DNA of 64,000 nucleotides, taken from Hygrocybe punicea (lineage: Eukaryota > Basidiomycota > Agaricomycetes > Agaricales > Hygrophoraceae). Position 1 is the first letter of the stretch, and each line of letters opens with the position of its first letter. Below are positions 56,088 through 64,000 of the stretch, piece after piece. The notes under the pieces were generated by a model, which did no database searches, had not been told where the DNA came from, and saw nothing but the letters and a program-made list of their open reading frames with translations. The stretch lies in the NCBI GenBank assembly GCA_963556145.1, contig OY744465.1, positions 310,001-374,000 on the forward strand, written 5' to 3'. The translations under genes were made by a program, and so were the position numbers.

Positions 56088-57233
56088 CTAAAAATCCGGC
56101 TTTCCGGTGTCGGACCGCTCTCGTCGGTTCTTTTGGTTGTGCTCAATGGTGGGCAAGGTGACGACGGCGCTGGTGTTTGGATCCGTGATCGTGACTTGTT
56201 GCTCTCCGTTTTTATAATCCTTCGTAAGGGCCTCGGAAAGCGTGAAGAACAGGCGGCCGATGAGGATCTCGTAGGGGGCGTCGTCGACAACTTGGACTTG
56301 GAGGAAAAGATCGACGTCGCCAAAAGTGAATTTTAGGTTGGCGATCCGGCCGAGGGTGTCGTTGTCGCTTTTATTTGCCGACTGCATCCGCATCTTCATA
56401 TTTTGGAGGCCGTAACCGAGTTTTTCCCAGATGTCATGTCGCATGCCGATGATCATAGAGCCGTTGTCGAGGACGCATTCGAATACGAACTTGCCGTTGA
56501 TGAGCGGGTAGACCGCACGAAGAGGGACTGAGTCCCGGCCGACGATGAGTGGGATGTTTTCCTGACAATGTTGGCAGGCGCAGGTAGGGATTTCGGGTGC
56601 GTGGAAATGGAAGACCTCGACGTTGTTACTCTCGGCGGTGACCTTTTTCGAAATGGTGAGGTCCTTCATGTGACGGCGGGCGTCGGAGGACATGGCTAAA
56701 AGTTCTCGTTGCGAAATGCAGACCTGAGAATCGAGCGCGCGGTCGATGATGGATTTGGCGATACCAGGATCTTCGATGGGGGCCTGGTAGTGGTATTGGG
56801 GGTGCGACGCGGGAAGGTTCTGGGGAGTGCGCGGCACGAAGGCGGTCGGCTCGGTCGGCTGCGTGTTCGAAGGGGGGACTATGGTGATCGGCTGCTCGTT
56901 GACAGGTCTGGTAGACGTTTTCTCAGCCGGTTTCGTGACGGGTACGGATGTAGAGGCGGCAGGCGGATTGGGATACGTCTCTCTAGACTTGCCTTTTGCT
57001 TTAGAGGGGTTCTCTACGCCGTTGAATCTAACCCGTTTACGAAGCCGCTGCACTTCGGCTTCCAGAACCTTGATTTGTTCGTTGTCGTTGTCGATGTCGG
57101 ACGTCGTGGACTGAAAGATGTCGGTGTACTTGGTGGTGACCTCAGGTTCATAAGTGGGTACTTCGACGGCGAAGACAAAGTTAGTTTTGACATGAGGCGG
57201 CGGGTCGCGTTGGAATGGTTCTGTGGGGTTGTG
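56088..57233 (-). CDS. gypsy2 gag-protease linker and aspartic protease
   Basis: After the MITE the frame continues AHNPTEPFQRDPPPH, then a short leucine-rich coil (IKVLEAEVQRLRKRVRF) and a Pro/Thr-rich linker. The segment CACQHC may bind zinc. The retropepsin-like domain starts near VFECVLDNGSMIIG, with D-N-G-S in place of the usual D-T/S-G-A, and ends at APYEILIGRLFF, the conserved C-terminal strand. It stops at 56088 after GKPDF. The pol frame begins separately 200 bp further on, so a frameshift or internal start would be needed to make RT. Confidence 0.8.
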   Translation of the reverse strand, partial: HNPTEPFQRDPPPHVKTNFVFAVEVPTYEPEVTTKYTDIFQSTTSDIDNDNEQIKVLEAEVQRLRKRVRFNGVENPSKAKGKSRETYPNPPAASTSVPVTKPAEKTSTRPVNEQPITIVPPSNTQPTEPTAFVPRTPQNLPASHPQYHYQAPIEDPGIAKSIIDRALDSQVCISQRELLAMSSDARRHMKDLTISKKVTAESNNVEVFHFHAPEIPTCACQHCQENIPLIVGRDSVPLRAVYPLINGKFVFECVLDNGSMIIGMRHDIWEKLGYGLQNMKMRMQSANKSDNDTLGRIANLKFTFGDVDLFLQVQVVDDAPYEILIGRLFFTLSEALTKDYKNGEQQVTITDPNTSAVVTLPTIEHNQKNRRERSDTGKPDF

Positions 57234-57241
57234 GGCAGGGG

Positions 57242-58439
57242 TAGTGTTGGGGAAGTTCGGTCTCAGACCGACCCAAACCCGGTTTAGACCGAACCGAAAC
57301 CGCCGGTTTCGGTTTCGGTTTGGGAAATTTCGGCTGAGACCGAACCGTTCAGTCTCCGGTTTGGAGATTTGGCCGCGGGCCGAAACGGTTTCAAACTCAG
57401 TTTGAACCGCAAACCGACAGTCCAAAGTCGGCTACATGGCTGACTTCGAAAGTCACCCAAAGTCACCAACCCCACCAACAACACCCCCGATATACGCCAA
57501 ACGAAGACGATGGAGCACCCGAGGTCGACAAAACGGGCGGCGGGGTACCCCCTGCCGCCCGCGTATGTTTTTTATTTTTATTTATTCGAACTTAACTAAC
57601 GCATTTACAAATTACAGGTTGATGCACCACGGCCACCACCACCACCACCACCACCACCACGACAACGACCACGACAACGGCAACGACAACGGCGACGGTT
57701 ACAACCACCGTCAACGCCACGCCGGACGCGCCCACAGCAACGCCCACGGCCCACCCCCAGCGCCACGCCAAACGCGTTCAAAACGCGCGCCAAACGTACG
57801 TGAATGGGGTGGAGTCAACAAGGTGGAAGAGCAGCAGGGGTGGTGCATCCACCCCGCTCCTTCGTGGTATGTACCTTTATTCATTTTTTCACTGATTTAT
57901 TCGTCCATTATAGAACGCGGCACCGTACCACCACCACCACGCAACACTAACACCACCGAGGAAGGCCAACGCGGGGTCAACCCGGCCGTCGTCGCGTGCA
58001 CAACGCGTATGACGCGTGGGGCACCACCACCACCACCACCACCACCACCGTCACGCGTCCACCGAAAACGGCCAACGCGGTCAACCCACATCGCATGTAC
58101 AACGTGTGTGACGCGTCGGGACACCCATGGAGAAGCCCGCGTGCGGCTCAATGCCGGCGCAGGGTGTGCCAGCACCCCAGCACCCCAATCTCACCTCGCA
58201 AACAGGCTGGCCACGTCAATTGACGTGCGCAGCACTGTTGCGAGGTCAGAATGGTGCAGGGGCACTGAGCACTAGCGGTCCGCGGTTCAGACCGCGTTTG
58301 GACCGAAACCGAACCGATGCAAACCGTTTGCATTGGTTTCGGTCTGGTTTGGGGACTTTGGGTGGAAAACCGGACCATTCGGTTTCCGGTTTGGGCAAAA
58401 AGGCCCCAAACCGGACCAAACCGAACTTCCCCAACACTA
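57242..58439. mobile_element. hAT MITE inserted in gypsy2 gag-protease
   Basis: Perfect 20-bp TIRs (TAGTGTTGGGGAAGTTCGGT) and a perfect 8-bp target duplication GGCAGGGG (57234-57241 and 58440-58447). The subterminal zones are rich in CGGTTT/AAACCG motifs. The 1,198-bp interior has CCACCACCAC and GACAACGAC simple repeats and no transposase. Confidence 0.95.
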
Positions 58440-59648
58440 GGCAGGGGGAGCGCGGTTGCCGGGGTTCTGTGTGTGCCATGCGTCAAAGTGATCCTTCATA
58501 TTTTTGCCAATGATAGCCTTTGGAAGATACATTCCGTTAGGCAATACGATGCGGCCGTGCTCGTTCTTGCGGCATATCCCGTCTCGAGTGTACTGCTCGC
58601 AAATAGGACAATCGCGTATATGATGGAACGGGTCATCGCAAAAGAGGCAGTTGAAATTGGTGAAACCCTGTCCCGCGGTGGTCGGCTCGGCCCTATTTTC
58701 ACACGGCTTTGGGGGGTTGTTACGTTCGGTGAGGGCTTGCGTGAGGACGGCGAGTTGTTGCGAAACGAGACGAAAGAGGTTGGATACGTTAGGTTCGACC
58801 GGTTCTGCTTTAGGAATGACCGGGTCATAGCGAGCGGGTGGCGGGTAGCGGGTGGCAGGTTCTATTGGAGTCGAGTACCAGATGGTGGCAGGCGACGTTG
58901 ACGATAGACGAGAGACGGTGGACGGTTCGGCCATGGTTCCGGCCAGCAGGAAGTGGGCGCAGTTGTGGAAGTCCTGAAAGTCGTAAGGGTCGCTATGGAA
59001 ATGGTTCGGCTTTTGGTACTGCAGACAGGTTTTGATGTCCTTTTTAAGCTCGACATGGAAGCCGTTCTCGTACGCGATGTTGCGTTCTCGGGGAGAGATC
59101 CGACCCTTGTCTAGAAGAAACCCTGAGATCCAGATGAACTCGTGGTAATATTTGCCAAGTTCGGCGTGGGTACGGATACCATAAGCGGTTTGGGTGTGTG
59201 TAAGACAGTCGAGATCCGCCATAGTGTACCGGTGATCGTCTTCCGTGCCCGGGTATAGCACGAGTACGCTCCTTTTGAATGCGGCATAATCGACGCCGGT
59301 CGCGCTAGGTAAACTCGCCCAAAGCTTGTAGTCGCTAAGCGATGCGTAGCGCAGACTATGCTTGATGTGTCCTGCGTCGTCGAGAGCGGCATCGGCAGCA
59401 AGTATCTCGACTTCTTCGAAGAAGCGGTTTAAATTGAGCGGGTTCCCGTCAAAGGTCGGGGCCGTGGAGTGACCGCGAGTGGGCATTTGTCGTGGAGTAA
59501 CATGGGGAGCGGTAACATGGGGAGCGGTCGAAGATCCAGAGGTCGAAGTCATTGTGGGTGGAAGGAGCTGAGATGTCGATGAAGCGGTTGTCGGGTGTAC
59601 GATGAGCGGGTCGGGTAACGTGGACGATGATGGCGTAGGCGAAGACAA
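58437..59648 (-). CDS. gag: gypsy2 gag
   Basis: 403 codons from an in-frame ATG. A Ser/Thr/Pro-rich start is followed by the capsid-like region (APTFDGNPLNLNRFFEEVE, YAAFKRSVLVLYPGTEDDH, FIWISGFLLDKGRISPRER). A CCHC knuckle CLFCDDPFHHIRDC is followed by a second Cys pair (CEQYTRDGIC). The frame ends at TAG, which is the first codon of the inserted MITE. Without the MITE the protein would continue in frame into the protease ORF (RAPPA then HNPTEPFQRD). The true start could lie upstream in the Asp/Ser-rich region before 59648. Confidence 0.85.
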   Translation of the reverse strand: MSSPTPSSSTLPDPLIVHPTTASSTSQLLPPTMTSTSGSSTAPHVTAPHVTPRQMPTRGHSTAPTFDGNPLNLNRFFEEVEILAADAALDDAGHIKHSLRYASLSDYKLWASLPSATGVDYAAFKRSVLVLYPGTEDDHRYTMADLDCLTHTQTAYGIRTHAELGKYYHEFIWISGFLLDKGRISPRERNIAYENGFHVELKKDIKTCLQYQKPNHFHSDPYDFQDFHNCAHFLLAGTMAEPSTVSRLSSTSPATIWYSTPIEPATRYPPPARYDPVIPKAEPVEPNVSNLFRLVSQQLAVLTQALTERNNPPKPCENRAEPTTAGQGFTNFNCLFCDDPFHHIRDCPICEQYTRDGICRKNEHGRIVLPNGMYLPKAIIGKNMKDHFDAWHTQNPGNRAPPA

Positions 59649-60067
59649 AGACGGGGACGATGACGGCGTAGGCGAAGACGATGACGGGGACGATGACGAT
59701 GATGGATTTTTTGATGTCGAGAGTGAAGACGTAGATGGGGGTTCTAACGAGGTCGAAGTCGGGGACGTAGGCGATGCGGGTGTCGAACTGAGATCGGATG
59801 AGTCGGGTGTTATTGTAATAATCGGTATATCGACCGATTCGAGACTGTCGGATGAAAGATATAGGGGGGTGTTTGACCCTGAGATGAGCGGGAGATTGTT
59901 ATGTCGAGCGAGGTGGTCGGGTACTAGCTGGAAGAAGTCGTCATCGATTGTCAGATCGAAGGCGGCTAAAGAGAGTTCTTGTTGAAGAGTTCTTCGAGGA
60001 AGATCTCGACGACGATGGTCAGAGGGAGGGATATGGGAAGAGGAAGCTATTGTGGTGCTAGACTATT

Positions 60068-60084
60068 CCTTGCGGTGGGCTCCA
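60068..60084 (-). promoter_or_regulatory. tRNA-type primer-binding site of gypsy2
   Basis: Minus strand TGGAGCCCACCGCAAGG begins two bases inside the 5' LTR. The same site with two changes (TGGAGCCCACTGCGAGG) lies two bases inside the LTR-X 5' LTR at 61409-61425. Confidence 0.75.
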
Positions 60085-60086
60085 GA

Positions 60087-60880
60087 TGTAAAGGCGAGGT
60101 CGGGGTGGCTGTGGAATAGTAATCCTAAGCCTGTGGGGGTCAGCGTAGAAGTGACTAGGAATAGTCTAACAAGCTTCAGTAAAATGATAGGATATAAATG
60201 GTAAGAAGCCGCCGAGTAAACTACTGAAATCTATTGAGACCGGTCGAAGCTGACGAAGCCGACGATGTCAGGTACGGCGGGTCGGGTGTCGGGTGACGAG
60301 GGACGTAGAGATAAAGGCGGTAGAACGACGGGGAGAGCGTCGAGGAATCCGACGAGCAATGTGTGCGATGGATTTTACTGAGAGACTAATTCTCAGAGAG
60401 AGGAAATGGGGGAACTGGTTTCTTATTCAGAGACGGCGCTTGGGCACCGTTTTTATACTACAAATTTCTGTACCTAGATTCGGACGAGAGTCCTCGGCCG
60501 ATGAGAGAAAACAAAGGAGAATAAAAATGGAAAAGTAGGAAGGGGGTTGTGAGGCGACCATGACAGGGAAAATGGGTGGAAGATATAAAAACCGTAAAAG
60601 ATGTAATATACTTTACTATATCTCCATAAGGGAGACACTAGGCGCGAATAAGGCAAGTCCGACGTCGGGATTCCAGTCCGATGAGATCTATCTTTGATAT
60701 TTGAAGTTCTGTGAGTTTAGGAGATGGACCGACCAGGTACGTGAGCGGCCGTGCTAGTCGGTATGCATCGGGTTGCATCGGGTTGCATCGGGTTTGAGCG
60801 TAGATTGCTAGAGACGTTGGGTTCGAGCGGATTTGCGAGATATCGATGTTACGGCCTCAGAGGGTCGAGGACCCTCTACA
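60087..60880 (-). repeat. gypsy2 5' LTR (794 bp)
   Basis: Right copy, carrying the element's own promoter. The inner 60087 end is separated from the PBS by two bases. Confidence 0.93.
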
Positions 60881-61427
60881 GCGTACCTGGGACTGCACAT
60901 GCAACAGCCGTTGCAATGCGCGCGCTTTCCTTCGACTACCGGGTCTCCATTTTGTGTTCGACACGTGGGTGGCACTCCATGTTGGATGGGCTCGTTGGGG
61001 CCGTTCTTGGGCTTTCCGGGCACGGCTTTTCAAGCGGGATCTGTGGGGCGTCATCTTCCGAGTCCGTTGGTGGTGTTGAAACGCGTGTGGGGGGCAGGAC
61101 TAGTGTCATAAAATGGAAATGCGAAGGGGTGGGCATGTTGAACACCGTGTGACGTGGCCGTGACGCCGTGACAAAAAGGCCAAAAGGCCGAGTGCTGCAG
61201 CCCTGGAGGCACGACTGGTATGAAATAACCATACGTAGGTGTTGGAATCATTGGAAATGGGCCTAGGAGTTGCTGAGCGACTGGAGAGGCTTGAAATGCT
61301 GCCGAATATGGCACACTGTTGGCTATGGCATACTGTTGCTGCCAGAAAGAGGGAAAGGTGCCAAAATGGCAAAGTCAAAGAGAGATAAGTGAAGAAGAGC
61401 TTGACAGTCCTCGCAGTGGGCTCCAGA
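60881..61427 (-). other. Right-hand interior of LTR-X
   Basis: Between gypsy2 and the LTR-X PBS. The minus-strand frame 61051-61314 (MPYSAAFQASPVAQQ, then PTPTYGYFIPVVPPGLQ) looks protein-like and could be the N-terminal part of the LTR-X product. Overlapping frames are shadows. Confidence 0.4.
61409..61425 (-). promoter_or_regulatory. Primer-binding site of LTR-X
   Basis: Fifteen of seventeen bases match the gypsy2 site, and the two-base TC spacer is the same. It shows that 61428-61609 is a 5' LTR on the minus strand. Confidence 0.75.
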
Positions 61428-61609
61428 TGTGGTGAACGCGGCTTGGGTAGGCGCGGATTCAATGTGCGAGTTCGTTGTCAATGGGATAGAAACCCAAAAC
61501 TCTTCTTGTTTGTGACTATTTACAACAGCCACTACATACAAGTAATAGAACAAATAGGGAATATAGTAAAATGAGTGAATACGTACCCAGAGATATAGAT
61601 GTCTCTACA
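61428..61609 (-). repeat. LTR-X right LTR (5' LTR), 182 bp
   Basis: TGTGGTGAACGCGGCTTGGG to TAGATGTCTCTACA on the plus strand. The PBS on its inner side defines the orientation. Confidence 0.85.
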
Positions 61610-62534
61610 GCGCTGATACGCTATATGTAGCTATAAGAGGGGAATCCTACAACTACTAAAGGTGAAAAGGTGCAAGGAAGCTTCAGAAAGCCTACACTAG
61701 TATAGGAAAGGAAAGAGAATGAATAGAAGTGTATGAGAAACTCAATAGAAGTGCTGCGATCAAAATCCAAGTGGTGCAATAAAAATCAAAGAGTTGTGAT
61801 AAAATCAAAAGTCACAGTGAGATCGAAGGGTTGGACAGTGAGAGAATGTGATAGAATTGGAAGAGAATGGAACTAGGATGAAGAGGAAGCTCTGAGATGA
61901 AGGGGGAATGACGGTCTGTCTTGATTCTCTGGGTTTTTTTTTTGTCTAGTGGCTCATACAGGCAGGTATATAAGCTGTAAGGACAAGGGAAGAGAGATGA
62001 AAGGATGATACTAAAAGGAGATATGTGAGATAAAGGGCATATAGAAGAAAGGATAGGTAGAGAGAATGGTAAATGAATATAGAGAACAAAGAGAACAAAG
62101 GAAATACTTCGAAGTGCAATAACTAAATATCTCTGAAGTTGCAGAAGATTGCAATAGTTGCGATGTGATCAGAAGGTCGAAGAGTGATAAGTCGCATCAA
62201 ATTGCAAGGAATTGCAAAATATATAAAATCAGAGCTCAGGATGGCTGAGTGCGTATCAGCATGTGTGTTTTGATGTGTTGTGGTTCCAGGTTTGGTTGCA
62301 TTGCAATTGTGGTTGTAGCTAAAATAAAGAAGTGGAAATAGATAAGTAGTGAAAAAAAGGAGTACTTACCTTGTTTCCATGGGTTGTTGGGGGTCAGTTT
62401 TACCCGCCAGTGACCCATTTAACCTGTGTGCAGGTATGGGTATGGCCCAGGTCCAAATATGGCAACCTGTACCCATACCCATGGTACCTGCGGGTCCAAA
62501 CCTGCATGGGTTTAAAAACCCATGTCATTTACTA
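61610..62534. other. Right arm of the hAT composite, no gene
   Basis: Purine-rich, AT-rich DNA with many GATCAAAAGT/GTGATAAAATC-like short repeats (61760-61840, 62150-62220), then the subterminal ACCCATAC/CCCATGGTACC cluster near the TIR. No coding sequence seen. Confidence 0.5.
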
Positions 62535-63996
62535 TGCATGACTAGCAAAATTGTTAGTGTGACCCTGATTGTTGTGTATCAGGAATACAGGTATGGTGAA
62601 AAATAAAACACAGACATACCTGTTCATCTTTCCCACCTTGTAGATACCATCCACTGTCTAATAATTTTTTTGCTTTTGCCCCAACAACCTCCACATATTC
62701 TGCTTGATCCTGGGTAATATCTTGTTCACCATGCAGGTTATAGTAAGGCTCGGTGATTGAACAGGCAATGCATTTGAGCTTTCCACGGAATGTTGAACCT
62801 TCCTCAAATTATCTGAAATCTGTTGGCAGGTTGTTTATGATGGGAATTATGAACATGTACCAGAATGGACATTTGTCTTTTATATTGTGGAAAGTAGCCT
62901 GTGGAAGAATAATTTGTTTATGCAGTTCTGGAAGTTTGGATGAAACCACCTGGCTCAACTCCACAGCCCTTGCCATGGTACTCTGACAATGATTCAGTGA
63001 GGCAGTCTGTCAACTCAGGAAGATGTTTCTCACATTCAGGAAACGGTCTCAACTTGACTAGGTGAAATTGTTTTGCTTTCTTGGCCATTTCCAGAACTTC
63101 CTTCCAATGGGGTGGGAAAATTTGCATTTGTGTAGGCTTTCCTTTCTTTTCTCCATTGTATAGTGTCTTTGAGTGCCGCTTGGCACATTTCGGAGGTTGA
63201 TCCATGTTGGAATCACTATCAGCAACAGAATCTTCAATGTTATCCAAATCAACACTTTCATTATCGGAGGCAACACTCTCATCTTGTGCAGCTAATTCCT
63301 GGAGGTGATTCACATCAGGAGCTTTTGGACTGCGGTTCTTTTCTGGTGAGCTCCGAGAATGTCATATGTACACTTGGATGTGGCCTCAGAAAACTAGAAT
63401 GTGTAATATTATTAATAATATTACACCATGTGAGTGCAGGAACTTATACCATATCCTGCTCCTGATGCCCAGTATTGGGAGCCGCTTTGTCCCTGGTACT
63501 TCTGGAAGCTTATATATTGAAGGTCAGTTACTCAACAGCACAAAAAATCTTGAGTTGATGCACCCTTATGCTTGCATTTTTTCCCTGTGATAGTCTTCTG
63601 CTTATCTTGAAGATTTGCAACAGCAATCTGCTCATATTCATCAGGTGAGTATTCATCAAACTCTGATGAAGTTGAATATGAGAATCCACAAAGTCATAAT
63701 GTAGAAAAGAAAGAAAGACCATGAGGAACTCCAGGTGTGGGTTGAGGTGGGTCATTGGAGTCATTGAAAGTCGTAAAAGAGTCGTTACATTGTTCGGCTT
63801 GGCTATTGTCATCTTCATCGCTACTACACCCAGTCTCACTGTCATCCTTGTCACTACTGCTGTCAGACTCTGAGTTGGCATCATCCTGTCCATTGGTCTG
63901 ACACTGAGCAGGTCTTGGGGAATTTTGGTTTGCGAGGGGTCCCTGTATCATCTCAGGTGGCCATTGTAGTGGTGGTTGCATCACTGTCCTTGCCAT
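62535..63996 (-). pseudogene. 5' exons of the split DUF6532-like gene
   Basis: On the minus strand an ATG at 63996 opens an acidic, Ser/Asp-rich region (SESDSSSDKDDSETGC), followed by DEYSPDEYEQIAVANLQDK near 63620. A long frame then reads FPPHWKEVLEMAKKAKQFH and LPELTDCLTESLSEYH. The next stretch is ELHKQIILPQATFHNIKDK, FRGKLKCIACSITEPYYNL and AEYVEVVGAKAKKLLDSGW. An intron (62565-62619, GTATGT..CAG) precedes the exon cut by the hAT insertion. The layout (acidic N-terminus, then a helical domain before an FFY..FPEEF block) resembles DUF6532 proteins of basidiomycetes. A TAA-containing spot near 62812 and small frame changes suggest decay after disruption. The gene may start beyond the window. 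Confidence 0.65.
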
Positions 63997-64000
63997 CTTG

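Larger units (their letters stand above)
49869..60880 (-). mobile_element. gypsy2: Ty3/gypsy retrotransposon with antisense cargo gene
   Basis: Bounded by 794-bp LTRs differing at roughly 13 positions by eye, mostly C/T or G/A. GCGT flanks both ends (49865-49868 and 60881-60884), a 4-bp duplication. On the minus strand the order is PBS, gag, protease, RT, RNase H, integrase. A plus-strand, three-exon gene lies between integrase and the 3' LTR. A hAT MITE interrupts gag-protease. Without the MITE the element is about 9.8 kb. Two premature TGA codons and a frameshift make pol inactive. Confidence 0.93.
44722..61609 (-). mobile_element. LTR-X: non-autonomous LTR retroelement with 182-bp LTRs, heavily invaded
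   Basis: Same-orientation 182-bp LTRs at 44722-44903 and 61428-61609 bound the region. A PBS lies just inside the right LTR, so the element reads on the minus strand. Flanking tetramers ACGC and GCGC match at three of four. Subtracting the nested MITE, TRIM-like element and gypsy2 leaves about 2.6 kb of interior with Pro-rich coding sequence and no pol genes. Pairing the two LTRs as one element is inference; they could be two independent insertions. Confidence 0.65.
43728..62534. mobile_element. hAT element expanded to 18.8 kb by nested insertions
   Basis: TIRs read TAGCGAATGACATGGGT at the left end and TAGTAAATGACATGGGT (complement) at the right. TGCATGAC flanks both ends (43720-43727 and 62535-62542), a perfect 8-bp hAT target duplication. 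Both arms carry CCCATGGGT/ACCCATAC subterminal motifs (43745-43880 and 62390-62530). Removing LTR-X leaves about 1.9 kb with no transposase, so it was non-autonomous before it was invaded. It lies inside an exon of the DUF6532-like gene. Confidence 0.85.

Noticed and set aside
56709..57287. 192-codon plus-strand ORF opposite gypsy2 protease
   Set aside because: Shadow of the protease frame; ends inside the MITE and shows no independent protein character.
57436..58275. 279-codon plus-strand ORF inside the gypsy2 MITE
   Set aside because: His/Thr/Arg runs from CACCAC and GACAAC repeats; there is no transposase motif.
59602..59985. Asp/Gly-rich plus-strand ORF upstream of gypsy2 gag
   Set aside because: Antisense of a Ser/Pro-rich simple stretch at the start of gag (GACGATGACGG repeats).

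Overview
This window looks like nuclear DNA of a filamentous basidiomycete, most likely an agaricomycete (mushroom-forming) fungus. The signs are genes cut by many 45-65 base introns with GT..AG borders, a NACHT-WD40 (NLR-type) gene, a DUF6532-like gene, a chromodomain Ty3/gypsy element, and hAT and Helitron families of fungal type. I found no rRNA, tRNA or CRISPR. Most of the window is transposable-element sequence of different ages.

Layout. 1-6300: LTRs of a 158-bp family (one with a primer-binding site, one with a polypurine tract, one solo), a decayed P-loop NTPase gene, and a 44-bp minisatellite. 6335-9655: a hAT transposon whose nine-exon transposase gene has two premature TGA codons. 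9656-12784: AT-rich DNA without a gene. 12785-20715: a decayed Helitron (Rep, PIF1-type helicase, and a C-terminal cysteine-peptidase-like ORF). 20759-21443: a Tc1/mariner-type MITE. 21462-23762: an element with terminal inverted repeats of about 380 bp around a GC-rich core. 23986-28610 (minus): an eight-exon NACHT-WD40 gene with one single-base frameshift. 29231-35887: gene relics, including a hexokinase-like pseudogene that has lost its phosphate-binding motif. 35888-36608: a hAT MITE.

36834-63996 is the most striking part. It is a single host gene (minus strand, DUF6532-like) split by nested insertions. Its last intron holds a 158-bp-family solo LTR, and that LTR holds a 6.3-kb chromodomain gypsy element (gypsy1). 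One of its exons holds a 1.9-kb hAT element that has swollen to 18.8 kb. Inside the hAT element lies an LTR element with 182-bp LTRs (LTR-X). Inside LTR-X lie a hAT MITE, a non-autonomous LTR element (TRIM-like) and an 11-kb gypsy element (gypsy2), which itself contains another hAT MITE. Target-site duplications support most nesting steps.

Features most likely to be new or informative: (1) gypsy2 carries, antisense to its own genes and between pol and the 3' LTR, a three-exon gene for a coiled-coil protein with a perfect Zn2Cys6 cysteine pattern; (2) gypsy1 shows Tf1-like self-priming, with 11 bases at the predicted transcript start (32 bp from a TATA box) complementary to 11 bases beside the LTR; (3) gypsy1 pol has lost the integrase core in frame but keeps the zinc-binding and chromodomain parts; (4) gypsy1 has an extra ORF overlapping the pol stop as ATGA and ending inside the 3' LTR; (5) the NLR gene has a duplicated middle module and near-identical WD40 repeats that differ at the face-exposed positions. 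All readings were made by eye; no database search was possible.
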